A stretch of 64,000 nt of DNA, from contig NZ_RBJB01000002.1 in NCBI RefSeq assembly GCF_003634635.1, positions 682,001-746,000 on the forward strand, given 5' to 3'. Under the pieces are notes generated by a model. That model made no database searches and was not told where the DNA came from. It worked only from the letters and a program-made list of their open reading frames with translations. The stretch's first letter is position 1; every line of letters starts with the position of its first letter. The translations under genes and the position numbers were made by a program. Source of the DNA: Marinobacter nauticus (GTDB lineage: Bacteria > Pseudomonadota > Gammaproteobacteria > Pseudomonadales > Oleiphilaceae). Shown here one piece after another: positions 17,980 to 28,339 of the stretch.

Positions 17980-19557
17980 TTATTCCCACTCAATGGTTGC
18001 AGGCGGCTTGGAGGAGATGTCGTAGGTTACCCGCGAAACACCGGAGATTTCGTTGATAATCCGGTTTGACACCGTTTCAAGCAATTCATATGGCAGGCGC
18101 GCCCAGCGAGCCGTCATGAAGTCGACAGTTTCAACCGCGCGAATCGCAATGACATATTCATAGCGGCGGGCATCACCCACTACACCCACCGATTTCACCG
18201 GCAGGAAGACGGCAAACGCCTGACTGGTCTTGTGGTATAGGTCAGCACGGTGCAGTTCTTCCAGGAAGATCGCGTCGGCACGACGCAGAATGTCCGCATA
18301 CTCTTTCTTGACCTCGCCGAGGATACGAACGCCCAGCCCCGGCCCCGGGAACGGATGGCGATAAACCATGTCATATGGCAGACCCAGCTCAAGGCCGATC
18401 CGGCGCACTTCGTCTTTAAACAGCTCACGCAGGGGCTCGACCAGCTTCATCTTCATGGTTTCCGGCAGGCCACCCACATTGTGATGGGACTTGATGACGT
18501 GAGCTTTACCGGTTTTGGACGCCGCAGATTCGATCACGTCCGGGTAAATTGTGCCCTGGGCAAGCCAGTTCACGTCTTTGATATTGGCCGCTTCGTCGTC
18601 GAACACGTCAATGAAAGTATTACCGATGATCTTGCGCTTCTGCTCCGGATCGTTCACGCCCTTGAGCTTGGACAGGAACAGGTCTTCAGCGTCTACACGG
18701 ATAACCTTAACGCCCATGTTACTGGCAAACATGTCCATCACCTGATCGCCTTCGTGCAGGCGCAGCAGGCCGTTGTCCACGAACACGCAGGTAAGCTGGT
18801 CACCGATGGCTTTGTGCAACAACGCCGCCGTAACCGAAGAATCCACACCACCGGACAGGCCCAGCAACACCTTGTCGCTGCCGACCTGCTCCCGGATCTG
18901 ACGAACCGCGTCATCCACGATTTTTGCCGGCGTCCAGAGGGCTTCACAGCCACAGATGGTCATCACGAAGTGTTCCAGGATACGCTTGCCTTGCAGCGTA
19001 TGCGTCACTTCCGGGTGAAACTGAACACCGAACAGGCCGCGACTCAGATCCTGCATGGCTGCAATCGGCGCACTTTCAGTGGAAGCCAGCAGTTCAAAAC
19101 CTTCCGGCATGGCCACCACTTTGTCACCGTGGCTCATCCACACATCCAGCAGGGACTCACCGGCCGGCGTGAGGTGGTCTGTGATATCCGCCAGCAATGG
19201 TCCCTTCGCCCGCACTTTCACCTGGGCGTAACCAAACTCCCGCTTCTCGGAACTGGCTACCCGACCGCCTAGCTGCTCTGCCATGGTCTGCATGCCGTAG
19301 CAGATACCCAGCACCGGAATACCACGATCGAACAGACCTTCCGGGGCACGCGGGCCACCGAGCTGGGTGACCGATTCCGGGCCGCCCGCCAGAATAATAC
19401 CCTGGGGATTGAACTCGTTAAGTTCGTCATCGGTGATATCGAATGCCTTGATCTCGCAGTAAACCCCGATTTCACGAACGCGACGAGCGATCAACTGGGT
19501 GTACTGGGAACCGAAATCGAGAATCAGGATACGGTGGTCGTGAATGTTCTGGGCCAT
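17980..19557 (-). CDS. guaA: GMP synthase (glutamine-hydrolysing)
   Basis: 525 residues, the family length. The N-terminal class I glutamine amidotransferase has its nucleophile Cys in [12 protein letters not shown] (about residue 87) and the His-Glu pair in FHPEVTHT. The ATP-pyrophosphatase domain has the P-loop [12 protein letters not shown] near residue 232, and the C-terminal dimerisation domain ends IEWE, as usual. It aminates XMP to GMP. It follows guaB by 65 bp with a strong hairpin between. Confidence 0.98.
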   Translation of the reverse strand: MAQNIHDHRILILDFGSQYTQLIARRVREIGVYCEIKAFDITDDELNEFNPQGIILAGGPESVTQLGGPRAPEGLFDRGIPVLGICYGMQTMAEQLGGRVASSEKREFGYAQVKVRAKGPLLADITDHLTPAGESLLDVWMSHGDKVVAMPEGFELLASTESAPIAAMQDLSRGLFGVQFHPEVTHTLQGKRILEHFVMTICGCEALWTPAKIVDDAVRQIREQVGSDKVLLGLSGGVDSSVTAALLHKAIGDQLTCVFVDNGLLRLHEGDQVMDMFASNMGVKVIRVDAEDLFLSKLKGVNDPEQKRKIIGNTFIDVFDDEAANIKDVNWLAQGTIYPDVIESAASKTGKAHVIKSHHNVGGLPETMKMKLVEPLRELFKDEVRRIGLELGLPYDMVYRHPFPGPGLGVRILGEVKKEYADILRRADAIFLEELHRADLYHKTSQAFAVFLPVKSVGVVGDARRYEYVIAIRAVETVDFMTARWARLPYELLETVSNRIINEISGVSRVTYDISSKPPATIEWE

Positions 19558-19582
19558 GGAGTCCTCGGGCTGTAAAGAAACA

Positions 19583-19607
19583 ACGCGGCCCGGAAACCGG
19601 GCCGCGT
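19583..19607 (-). terminator. Strong hairpin between guaB and guaA
   Basis: An 11-bp perfect stem, ACGCGGCCCGG (19583-19593) and CCGGGCCGCGT (19597-19607), closes a three-base loop. On the minus strand the following bases are TGTTTCTTT, a broken T run. It could be a partial terminator that lowers guaA relative to guaB, or an RNA-processing site. Confidence 0.6.
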
Positions 19608-19622
19608 CTGATCAGGCAAAGA

Positions 19623-21161
<1,539 letters not shown>

Positions 21162-21172
21162 TTAATCGATCT

Positions 21173-21201
21173 ATTATAAAGTGGTGCGTAAAGACAGTAA
21201 A
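21173..21201 (-). promoter_or_regulatory. guaB promoter
   Basis: On the minus strand -10 TATAAT (plus-strand 21173-21178) and -35 TTTACT (21196-21201) are 17 bp apart. The leader of roughly 80 nt contains a small GC-rich hairpin (GCACC with GGTGC, about 21131-21146). Confidence 0.7.
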
Positions 21202-21300
21202 CCGCGCGGTTTTTGCCATTTGGTTGCATCTTTTTGAATTTCCGTTATTTTTGGCCATCTCTTTCGGCTATTGCTTATGAATAATCCTGGAGCCCGCCCT

Positions 21301-22656
21301 GTGAGCACCCCCTACCCGGACACCCGCCCACGAGCACTCACAGTCAGTGAGCTCAACCACCAGGCGCGCCACCTGCTGGAATCAAGCTTTATGCAGGTCT
21401 GGGTGGAGGGAGAACTCTCAGGCTTTTCCAGACCCTCGTCAGGGCACTGGTATTTCTCACTCAAGGATCAGAAATGCCAGATCCGCTGTGCCATGTTCCG
21501 TGGCGCTAACCAGCGCATACGCACCCTGCCCCGGGAAGGTGACCAGATCCGGATTCGCGGCAAGGTGACCCTGTACGAGAACCGCGGGGATTTCCAGATC
21601 ATCGTGGAACACCTCGAACCCGCCGGGCTGGGCGCCCTGCAGCAGGCTTTCGAGGCCCTCAAAGCAAGACTCCAGGGCGAAGGCCTGTTTGACCGGGCCC
21701 GAAAGAAACCGATTCCCGCCACGCCCAGACATATTGGCGTGGTTACCTCGCCAACTGGCGCCGCCATCCACGATATTCTGACGGTACTCAAGCGGCGCTG
21801 CCCGGCTATTCCGGTCACGCTCTATCCCACCGCCGTCCAGGGCCAGCCGGCCACCGCAGATATTGTCCAGGCCATTGCCCGGGCGCAGCAGCATGGTCTG
21901 GCCGATGTCCTGATCATCGGCCGGGGCGGCGGCTCCCTGGAAGACTTGTGGTGCTTCAACGAAGAAGCCGTCGCGCGGGCCATTGCCGCCTGCCCCATCC
22001 CGACCGTCAGCGCCGTTGGCCATGAGGTCGACGTTACCATTGCTGATTTTGTCGCGGACTTGAGAGCCCCCACGCCGTCGGCCGCCGCTGAGAAGATCTC
22101 GCCCGACCAGCAGGACTGGCTCCGTCGACTGACCGAGCAGCAGGGGCGTCTTGGCCAGTCTGCACGCCGCTTATTGCAAAGGCTGGATAACCAGTTGGGG
22201 CACCTGTCTGCCCGGCTCCGGGATCCTCGACGGGAACTACTGGAAAAGGCGCAACGCATGGATGAGCTTGAGCTGCGGCTGAACAAGGCGATCCGTGACA
22301 GACTGGACCAGCAGAAGCAGAAAACCGATTACCTGCTTCAAAGGATGAGCGCACAATCCCCACGCCGAACCCTAAAAACGGTAAGAGAACAGACCCAACG
22401 TCTCGAGGAACGCCTGACACTCGCGACCCGTCACCAGCTACGCCAAAAAGACGAGCGATTACAGCACATTGCACAAACCCTTCATGTTGTCAGCCCCCTG
22501 GCCACCCTCGGAAGAGGCTACGCCATCGTCAAAGACGACAATGACCGGATCGTTCGCAAGGCTGGTGATCTGGAAACTGGCAGTCAGATTACCGCAAGAC
22601 TTGGTCATGGCTCGGTGTCCGCCCGGGTGACAGAGATCAATTCTTCGAGCGAATAG
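21301..22656 (+). CDS. xseA: Exodeoxyribonuclease VII large subunit
   Basis: 451 residues from the GTG at 21301, which has GGAG eight bases upstream; an in-frame ATG at 21277 lacks a ribosome binding site and would add eight residues. The N-terminal OB fold (about 20-120) includes [15 protein letters not shown] and WVEGELSGF. The nuclease core has the [28 protein letters not shown] and [22 protein letters not shown] motifs. A long coiled coil follows (about 280-390). With XseB it degrades single-stranded DNA. xseB is not in the window. It is divergent from guaB. Confidence 0.96.
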   Translation: MSTPYPDTRPRALTVSELNHQARHLLESSFMQVWVEGELSGFSRPSSGHWYFSLKDQKCQIRCAMFRGANQRIRTLPREGDQIRIRGKVTLYENRGDFQIIVEHLEPAGLGALQQAFEALKARLQGEGLFDRARKKPIPATPRHIGVVTSPTGAAIHDILTVLKRRCPAIPVTLYPTAVQGQPATADIVQAIARAQQHGLADVLIIGRGGGSLEDLWCFNEEAVARAIAACPIPTVSAVGHEVDVTIADFVADLRAPTPSAAAEKISPDQQDWLRRLTEQQGRLGQSARRLLQRLDNQLGHLSARLRDPRRELLEKAQRMDELELRLNKAIRDRLDQQKQKTDYLLQRMSAQSPRRTLKTVREQTQRLEERLTLATRHQLRQKDERLQHIAQTLHVVSPLATLGRGYAIVKDDNDRIVRKAGDLETGSQITARLGHGSVSARVTEINSSSE

Positions 22657-22769
22657 AGCCGCAGAGCCTGGCAACTACGCCTATGGTCTACTAGCCCCGG
22701 ATTTCAAAGCTCCTAAAGTTGTCGATAACAACGATAAAACAACAACACGGACAACCGAGGTGGAGCACA

Positions 22770-24644
22770 ATGAGCTACAACTCCGAATTTCGCCGGTCCA
22801 TTGACCAGCGGGATGATTTCTGGCGTGAGCAGGCGCAGCACATCGACTGGATCAAAGCCCCGAATACGATCTGGCGCGCCCTCGATAACGGCCATGGCGA
22901 ATGGTTTCCGGACGGTGAGCTGAACACCAGCGACGTAGCCCTGGACGCCAATATCCGTGCCGGCCGCGGCGACCAGAAAGCCCTGATTTATGACTCCCCG
23001 GTCACCAGCACCAAACAGTCATTCACCTACAACGAACTGCGTGATGAAGTTGCCCTGTTCGCCGGCGCCCTGCGTGCCCGCGGAGTAGAAAAAGGTGACC
23101 GCGTAATCATCTATATGCCGATGATTCCTCAGGCAGCCATCGCCATGCTGGCCTGCGCCAGGCTGGGCGCAGTCCATTCGGTGGTCTTCGGCGGTTTTGC
23201 AGCACACGAACTGGCCGTTCGCATTGAAGATGCCAAACCCAAGGCACTGATTACCGCCTCCTGCGGCATCGAAGTTACCAAGGTGATCGAATACAAACCG
23301 CTGGTAGACAAGGCTATAGAGCAATCCAGCCACAAACCGGACGCGTGCGTGGTATTCCAACGGCCACAGGTCAAGGCAACCATGCAGGAAGGCCGAGACT
23401 TTGACTGGAACGAGATCGTGGCCAACGCCACCCCGGCCGAACCGGTACCCGTCAAGGCCAACGACCCGCTTTATATTCTCTACACCTCCGGTACCACCGG
23501 AAAACCCAAAGGCGTAGTCCGTGACAACGGGGGCCACGCCGTTGCCCTCACTTACAGCATGAAGCTGGTCTACGACGCCAAACCCGGAGACGTTTACTGG
23601 GCGGCCTCAGATGTTGGCTGGGTGGTAGGCCACAGTTACATTGTTTATGCACCGCTCTTTACCGGCTGTACCACCATTTTTTACGAGGGCAAACCGGTAA
23701 AAACCCCGGATGCCGGCGCATTCTGGCGCGTGGTCCAGGACCACAAGGTCAATATGCTGTTTACCGCGCCCACCGCATTCCGTGCAGTGCGCAAGGAAGA
23801 CCCGGAAGCAGATCAGTTGAGCCGCTACGATGTTTCCTCCCTCAAACGGATTTTCCTGGCCGGAGAGCGCCTGGATCCGCCCACCTATGAGTGGCTGAAG
23901 GAGCACACCGGGCTGCCAATCCTTGATCACTGGTGGCAGACCGAAACCGGCTGGGCCATTTGCTGCAACCCGGTCGGCATTGAAATGATGACTACGAAAC
24001 CCGGCTCTGCAACCGTGCCCTCACCCGGCTTCAACGTTCAGGTAGTGGACATGGAAGGCAGCCAGGTACCAGCAGGCGAACAGGGCCAGGTTGCAGTCAA
24101 ACTGCCATTACCCCCGGGCTGCCTGATGACCGTATGGGGCGACGACCAGCGCTTCCAGAACAGCTACCTCAAGCCAATCCCTGGCTTCTACAGCTCCGGC
24201 GACGGTGGTTTTATCGATGATGACGGCTATGTCTTCATCATGGGGCGGACGGATGATGTAATTAACGTCGCCGGGCACCGGCTCTCTACCGGCGAGATGG
24301 AAGAAGTCGTTGCATCCCATCCGGCGATCGCGGAATGCTGCGTAGTGGGCGCTCATGACGATATGAAGGGTCAGATTCCGGTTGGCCTGGTGCTGATCAA
24401 AGATGGCGCCACCATTGACCAGGATGAACTGGAGGAGGAGCTGGTAGAGATGGTTCGCGAGAAGATCGGGGCTATTGCCTGTTTCCGCCGGGCCATCGTT
24501 GTTGACCGTTTACCCAAAACCCGCTCCGGCAAGATCCTGCGACGTATTATTCGCCAGATTGCCGATGGGGAGGAGTACACGGTACCCAGCACCATCGACG
24601 ACCCGGCCATTCTGGAAGAAATCAGCGAGAAATTCGGTCGCTGA
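22770..24644 (+). CDS. prpE: PrpE-type short-chain acyl-CoA synthetase (propionyl/acetyl-CoA)
   Basis: 624 residues from the ATG at 22770, preceded by GAGGTGGAG; the frame is open to 22719 without a ribosome binding site. The adenylate-forming motifs are TSGTTGKPKGV (about residue 240), WWQTETGW (about 390), the hinge GRTDDVINVAGHRL (about 498) and the catalytic Lys in KTRSGKILRR (about 590). QTETGW followed by Ala-Ile, rather than GG as in Acs, and the ASDVGWVVGHSYIVYAPL segment favour the PrpE branch. It activates propionate, probably also acetate. No other prp genes are near. A terminator hairpin follows. Confidence 0.88.
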   Translation: MSYNSEFRRSIDQRDDFWREQAQHIDWIKAPNTIWRALDNGHGEWFPDGELNTSDVALDANIRAGRGDQKALIYDSPVTSTKQSFTYNELRDEVALFAGALRARGVEKGDRVIIYMPMIPQAAIAMLACARLGAVHSVVFGGFAAHELAVRIEDAKPKALITASCGIEVTKVIEYKPLVDKAIEQSSHKPDACVVFQRPQVKATMQEGRDFDWNEIVANATPAEPVPVKANDPLYILYTSGTTGKPKGVVRDNGGHAVALTYSMKLVYDAKPGDVYWAASDVGWVVGHSYIVYAPLFTGCTTIFYEGKPVKTPDAGAFWRVVQDHKVNMLFTAPTAFRAVRKEDPEADQLSRYDVSSLKRIFLAGERLDPPTYEWLKEHTGLPILDHWWQTETGWAICCNPVGIEMMTTKPGSATVPSPGFNVQVVDMEGSQVPAGEQGQVAVKLPLPPGCLMTVWGDDQRFQNSYLKPIPGFYSSGDGGFIDDDGYVFIMGRTDDVINVAGHRLSTGEMEEVVASHPAIAECCVVGAHDDMKGQIPVGLVLIKDGATIDQDELEEELVEMVREKIGAIACFRRAIVVDRLPKTRSGKILRRIIRQIADGEEYTVPSTIDDPAILEEISEKFGR

Positions 24645-24673
24645 TCAAACCTCCATCCGCTGAGCCAAAGAAC

Positions 24674-24711
24674 ACCCGGGGCGCTCTTGATCAAGAGCAG
24701 CCCCGGGTTTC
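24674..24711 (+). terminator. Terminator after the acyl-CoA synthetase gene
   Basis: ACCCGGGGC (24674-24682) pairs with GCCCCGGGT (24700-24708), and the loop holds a second palindrome, CTCTTGATCAAGAG (24684-24697). The bases after it are TTTCACCTTG. It is 30 bp beyond the stop codon. The rest of 24645-24957 has no gene: it holds this hairpin, an AT-rich stretch and the promoter and leader of the cold-shock gene. Confidence 0.7.
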
Positions 24712-24775
24712 ACCTTGATTACAACTTATTGTTTTTTATCAATTAAAAAACACTTACTGATCATAAAAAAAACAA

Positions 24776-24803
24776 TTGACGCCTTTCAAAGTCGGTCTAT
24801 ACT
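24776..24803 (+). promoter_or_regulatory. Strong sigma-70 promoter of the cold-shock gene
   Basis: TTGACG (24776-24781), 16 bp, TATACT (24798-24803), preceded by an A/T-rich tract (24720-24775) that could act as an UP element. The expected transcript would start near 24810, leaving a leader of about 148 nt before the ATG at 24958, like the long leaders of cspA-type genes. Confidence 0.75.
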
Positions 24804-24957
24804 GAAAATTGCTGTGTACTTCTGCAGCGTTATTTGGCGAATGCGTTACAACGTCCTGCCCTTGGCTTTTCGTTGCCCCTTCCTCAGTGCGCTCCGGATG
24901 TCCCAGCTCGAAAGAAGGTCCCGTGAGGGAAAATTATCAGTAAGACAGGAAAGATCG

Positions 24958-25167
24958 ATGTCCGATACCAAAACCGGCCACGTGAAGTGGTTCAACGAAT
25001 CCAAGGGCTTTGGCTTCATCGCCCAGGAAGGCGGCAGTGACGTTTTCGTTCACTACAGTGCAATCAACGCAAACGGTTTCCGTACTCTGGCCGAAGGTCA
25101 GCAGGTGCAGTTCACCGTAACCCAGGGCCCGAAAGGCCCGCAGGCCGAAAACGTAACACCGCTTTAA
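24958..25167 (+). CDS. CspA-family cold-shock protein
   Basis: 69 residues, one cold-shock domain. The RNP-1 motif is [10 protein letters not shown] and RNP-2 is VFVHYSAI; the start [17 protein letters not shown] is typical. CspA-type proteins bind single-stranded RNA and melt secondary structure. The ATG is preceded by AGGAAAG. The open frame extends far upstream to 24715, but that part is the untranslated leader. It is distinct from the longer CspD-like gene at 51700. A terminator follows at 25211-25245. Confidence 0.95.
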   Translation: MSDTKTGHVKWFNESKGFGFIAQEGGSDVFVHYSAINANGFRTLAEGQQVQFTVTQGPKGPQAENVTPL

Positions 25168-25210
25168 GCTGTTATGTCAGCGTCCTGATGCCCCTCACGG
25201 GCAGAAACAA

Positions 25211-25245
25211 GAAAGGCCGGCAGTCCCTGGATTGCCGGCCTTTCT
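25211..25245. terminator. Bidirectional terminator between the cold-shock gene and leuA
   Basis: GAAAGGCCGGCA (25211-25222) pairs with TGCCGGCCTTTC (25233-25244) around a 10-base loop. TTTCT on one side and AGAAA on the other let it end both convergent transcripts. Confidence 0.85.
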
Positions 25246-25267
25246 GTTGGTAGAAGGGATTATCCGC

Positions 25268-26962
25268 TCAGACAGTTTCTGCCGCTTCTGCAGAAACAGA
25301 CTCGGACCGGCTACCATCGAGCACCTGAGCTACAGCCGAGAACAGGGCCTGCAATGTCGCCGAGGTAGTATCCTCCGCCAGGGCTGCCGCGCTGCAGTGC
25401 CTGCCATTAGCTGTCAGCCGGATACACGCCAGAGCATTGGCATTGGTACCTTCGCCCAGCGCGTACTCATCATAGGCTTCGACCGCCACCGAGACCCCAA
25501 ACTGCCTGGACAGTGCGTCGGAAACCGCCTCAACGGCTCCCAGCCCTCGACCTTCCAGGGTAGCCGGAGCCGCATCGCCACCGACGACCACTTCGGCCCG
25601 CACACCATTGTCATCCCGATGCAGGTCGTAGGAGCGAAGAGCCCAGTCGCTGTGTACTTTCAGATAACGCTCTTCAAACAGACGGTGGATAGTATGTGAA
25701 TCGATCTCTCCACCATTGGTTTCAGCTTCGCGCTGGACCACCTTGCTGAACTCGATCTGCAGCCACCGCGGCAGGGTAATATCGTAGTCGCGCTCAAGTA
25801 CGTAAGCGACGCCGCCTTTGCCGGACTGACTGTTGATACGGACCACTTCCTCGTATCGGCGCCCGACATCGAACGGGTCGATGGGCAGGTAAGCCACGTT
25901 CCAGGCATCGCCCTCTTTCCGACGGGAGAGACACTTGCGAATGGCGTCCTGATGGCTGCCGGAGAAAGCGGTAAAGACCAGCTCACCAGCATAGGGATGA
26001 CGCGGATGAGTGGAAATTTCGGTGCACGCCTCCACCACTTCGGTGATTTCGGCCATGCCGGACAGATCCAGGGTAGGGTCAATCCCCTGGGAATACAGGT
26101 TCATGGCCATGGTGACCAGGTCCATGTTACCGGTGCGCTCGCCGTTGCCCATCAAGGTACCTTCCACCCGGTCTGCACCCGCCATCACCCCAAGTTCGGC
26201 AGCTGCCACCGCGCAGCCCCGGTCATTGTGGGTATGCAGGCTGATGCTGATGTGCTCCCGGTAGCGAATATTGTCACAGATCCACTCCACCTGGTCTGCG
26301 AACACATTGGGCGTTGCCATTTCAACGGTCGCCGGCAGGTTAATGATGACCGGCTGGCCCTGGTCCGGGCGCCAGACATCGTTGACGGCATCAATCACAC
26401 TGGCCGCAAAGTCCAGCTCCGTACCGGTAAAGCTCTCCGGCGAATACTGGAAGGTCCACTCCGTGTCCGGATAGCGGGCAGCGATATCCCTCACGATAGT
26501 GGCGCCACGTACCGCGATATCGCGAATACCTTCCCGGTCGAGACCAAACACCTGTTCCCGCTGCACGGTCGAGGTGGAATTGTAGACGTGCACAATCGCC
26601 CGCTTGGCGCCTTCAAGTGCCTGATAAGTCCGTTCAATCAATTCCGGGCGAGCCTGGGTCAGCACCTGGATTTTCACATCATCCGGGATCCGGTTTTCTT
26701 CGATCAGCTTGCGGCAGAAATCAAAGTCCGGCTGGCTGGCTGCCGGGAAACCGATTTCGATCTCCTTGAAACCCAGCTTGACCAGCAAATCAAACAAGCG
26801 CTGCTTCTGGGCAACAGACATGGGTTTGACCAGGGCCTGGTTGCCGTCCCGAAGATCTACAGCGCACCACGCCGGGGCTTTCTGGATAACCTGATCGGGC
26901 CAGCGACGGTCTTTCTTGGCGACCGGCTGGAAAGCAACGTATTTGCGATGGTCAAAAGCCAT
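25268..26962 (-). CDS. leuA: 2-Isopropylmalate synthase
   Basis: 564 residues from the ATG at 26962 (MAFDHRKYVAFQPV), the length of the LeuA type 2 subfamily; the open frame upstream of this ATG is not coding. The catalytic TIM barrel has WCAVDLRDGNQAL near residue 35 with the metal-binding Asp, and HTHNDRGCAVAAAEL near residue 240 with the metal-binding His pair. The C-terminal regulatory domain (about 430-564) binds leucine. It condenses acetyl-CoA with 2-oxoisovalerate, the first step to leucine. It is divergent from an Lrp-family gene, with inverted repeats between. leuBCD are elsewhere. Confidence 0.96.
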   Translation of the reverse strand: MAFDHRKYVAFQPVAKKDRRWPDQVIQKAPAWCAVDLRDGNQALVKPMSVAQKQRLFDLLVKLGFKEIEIGFPAASQPDFDFCRKLIEENRIPDDVKIQVLTQARPELIERTYQALEGAKRAIVHVYNSTSTVQREQVFGLDREGIRDIAVRGATIVRDIAARYPDTEWTFQYSPESFTGTELDFAASVIDAVNDVWRPDQGQPVIINLPATVEMATPNVFADQVEWICDNIRYREHISISLHTHNDRGCAVAAAELGVMAGADRVEGTLMGNGERTGNMDLVTMAMNLYSQGIDPTLDLSGMAEITEVVEACTEISTHPRHPYAGELVFTAFSGSHQDAIRKCLSRRKEGDAWNVAYLPIDPFDVGRRYEEVVRINSQSGKGGVAYVLERDYDITLPRWLQIEFSKVVQREAETNGGEIDSHTIHRLFEERYLKVHSDWALRSYDLHRDDNGVRAEVVVGGDAAPATLEGRGLGAVEAVSDALSRQFGVSVAVEAYDEYALGEGTNANALACIRLTANGRHCSAAALAEDTTSATLQALFSAVAQVLDGSRSESVSAEAAETV

Positions 26963-27027
26963 GATGAAAATTCCTTCCGAGATCAGACAGTGATTGGAAC
27001 ACACACAGTGTAAAGGCTGGGCCGAGC

Positions 27028-27084
27028 TATTTGGTTGCCATTTTCTGGCCGCACAACCAAATAATGCCATATAATTCCAGAAAA
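27028..27084. promoter_or_regulatory. Nested inverted repeats and -10 element between leuA and the Lrp-type gene
   Basis: TATTTGGTTG (27028-27037) has its exact inverted copy CAACCAAATA at 27054-27063, spacer 16. A second pair, TTTTCTGG (27041-27048) and CCAGAAAA (27077-27084), interleaves with the first. A perfect TATAAT (27070-27075) for the plus-strand gene lies between the arms and has no good -35, which fits control by a bound regulator. Confidence 0.65.
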
Positions 27085-27104
27085 CCGCCAATAAGAGACA
27101 GAAA

Positions 27105-27602
27105 ATGCCCGATACAGAGAAAACGCTTATCAAAATTGACAAGCTCGACCGAAAAATACTCGAACAATTGCAAAAAGACGGCTCCCTGACCAATCAGCAG
27201 CTGGCCGAGAAGGTTGGGCTGTCCCCCTCTCCCTGCCTGCGCCGGGTTCGCGCCCTCGATGAGGCCGGCATTATCGTGCGGACGGTCACCATTCTGGATC
27301 ACAAAAAACTGGGACTGTCGCTCACGGCGATTATTCTCATTGGCATGGACCGGCATACACCAGAGCGCTTTGCTGCGTTTGAGGAACAGGTGGGAGAATA
27401 CCCGGAGGTTCAGGAGTGTTATCTGATCACTGGTCAGAGCGCGGATTACATGCTCAAAGTGGTCGTGCCGGATATGGACCACTACCACCACTTTCTGTTG
27501 AACCGGATAACCCGCATTCCCGGTGTCAGTGGTGTTCACTCCAGCTTTGTTCTTCGGCGCGTCATCGACAGCACCGCCCTGCCGCTGGGTTATCTGTCCT
27601 GA
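27105..27602 (+). CDS. Lrp/AsnC-family transcriptional regulator
   Basis: 165 residues. An N-terminal winged helix-turn-helix (about 12-60, LDRKILEQLQKDGSLTNQQL and GLSPSPCLRRVRALDEAGII) is joined to a C-terminal RAM domain (about 75-155) that binds amino acids and forms octamers. The family includes Lrp, AsnC and BkdR. Divergence from leuA and the shared palindromic intergenic region suggest that it controls itself and leuA, with a branched-chain amino acid as a likely signal; this is inference. It converges on the TetR gene, overlapping it by 13 bp. Confidence 0.92.
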   Translation: MPDTEKTLIKIDKLDRKILEQLQKDGSLTNQQLAEKVGLSPSPCLRRVRALDEAGIIVRTVTILDHKKLGLSLTAIILIGMDRHTPERFAAFEEQVGEYPEVQECYLITGQSADYMLKVVVPDMDHYHHFLLNRITRIPGVSGVHSSFVLRRVIDSTALPLGYLS

Positions 27603-28213
27603 GCCACCAGGTTGTCCAGATAGGCACGGGCCATGGCTTTCATTTCCTGCACCAACAGCACGCCCTGCTCGTCCGGGAGGGTGGCCGCCAGCCGAAGAAT
27701 CGTGCCGGCGGAACGGGGTAACAGCAAACTGGCTGTCCAGCGGCGATCTGCCGGCAAATCGGGATACTCCTCCTGCAGGCGGGCATCCAGATCCCGGGCA
27801 TTGCTGTAGAGTTCGCGAAGATCCAGCTCCCTCAGTTCCGGCATGGCTTCCACGCCGCTCCAGATGGCGGAATAGGCAGGCTCGGTTCGGTAGAAGTCAT
27901 AAAACAGATCAATCAGGACATCCACTGCATCGCTCAGGCTCAGTTGAGGCAGTTTGGCCCGCAACGCCTGTTCCATCTTCTCGACATGCCCCTCTGCGAT
28001 GGCGTGAACGATCGCTGCTTTATTGGGGAAATAGCGATAAAGCGATGCCAAAGACATGCCGGACTGGCGGGCAATGGCAGACATACTGGTACTGTCGACG
28101 CCCTGCTCGTGAAAGATCCCGGCGGCATGGTGCAGTATGGTGTTCACCCGTTCCCGGCTGCGGGCCTGAACCGGGCGCCGGCGGGGTGACACATCGATGG
28201 ATTCGTCAGTCAT
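27590..28213 (-). CDS. TetR-family transcriptional regulator
   Basis: 207 residues from the ATG at 28213. The DNA-binding domain (about 15-65) has the family pattern: [21 protein letters not shown] in part, then [25 protein letters not shown]. The ligand domain is unremarkable and gives no clue to the effector; a [17 protein letters not shown] segment resembles regulators of the AcrR-like C-terminal type. It is divergent from proS with about 125 bp between, and its targets are unknown. The frame is open beyond the ATG but that region lies antisense to proS. Confidence 0.87.
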   Translation of the reverse strand: MTDESIDVSPRRRPVQARSRERVNTILHHAAGIFHEQGVDSTSMSAIARQSGMSLASLYRYFPNKAAIVHAIAEGHVEKMEQALRAKLPQLSLSDAVDVLIDLFYDFYRTEPAYSAIWSGVEAMPELRELDLRELYSNARDLDARLQEEYPDLPADRRWTASLLLPRSAGTILRLAATLPDEQGVLLVQEMKAMARAYLDNLVAQDR

Positions 28214-28339
28214 TATCTGTACCTTGTGATGCAGGCTCCGTACAATAACGCCCACTCTACGACAATGAAAGGCTGTGGCGGGCATCCCGCCTTGCCAATT
28301 AGTCTGACTCCCACTTTTCTGATGACAGCGGAAGACACG

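Noticed and set aside
22657..22769. Possible activator site before the acyl-CoA synthetase gene (words such as CTATGGTCTACTAG)
   Set aside because: It recalled sites of acetate or alcohol regulators in Pseudomonas, but I cannot match it to a defined motif.
24715..24957. 81-codon N-terminal extension of the cold-shock protein
   Set aside because: It would be translated from the promoter and leader region; the cold-shock domain with its own ribosome binding site begins at 24958.
26963..27193. N-terminal extension of leuA upstream of the ATG at 26962
   Set aside because: The extension runs across the divergent promoter region and into the Lrp-type gene; the LeuA family begins at MAFDHRKY.
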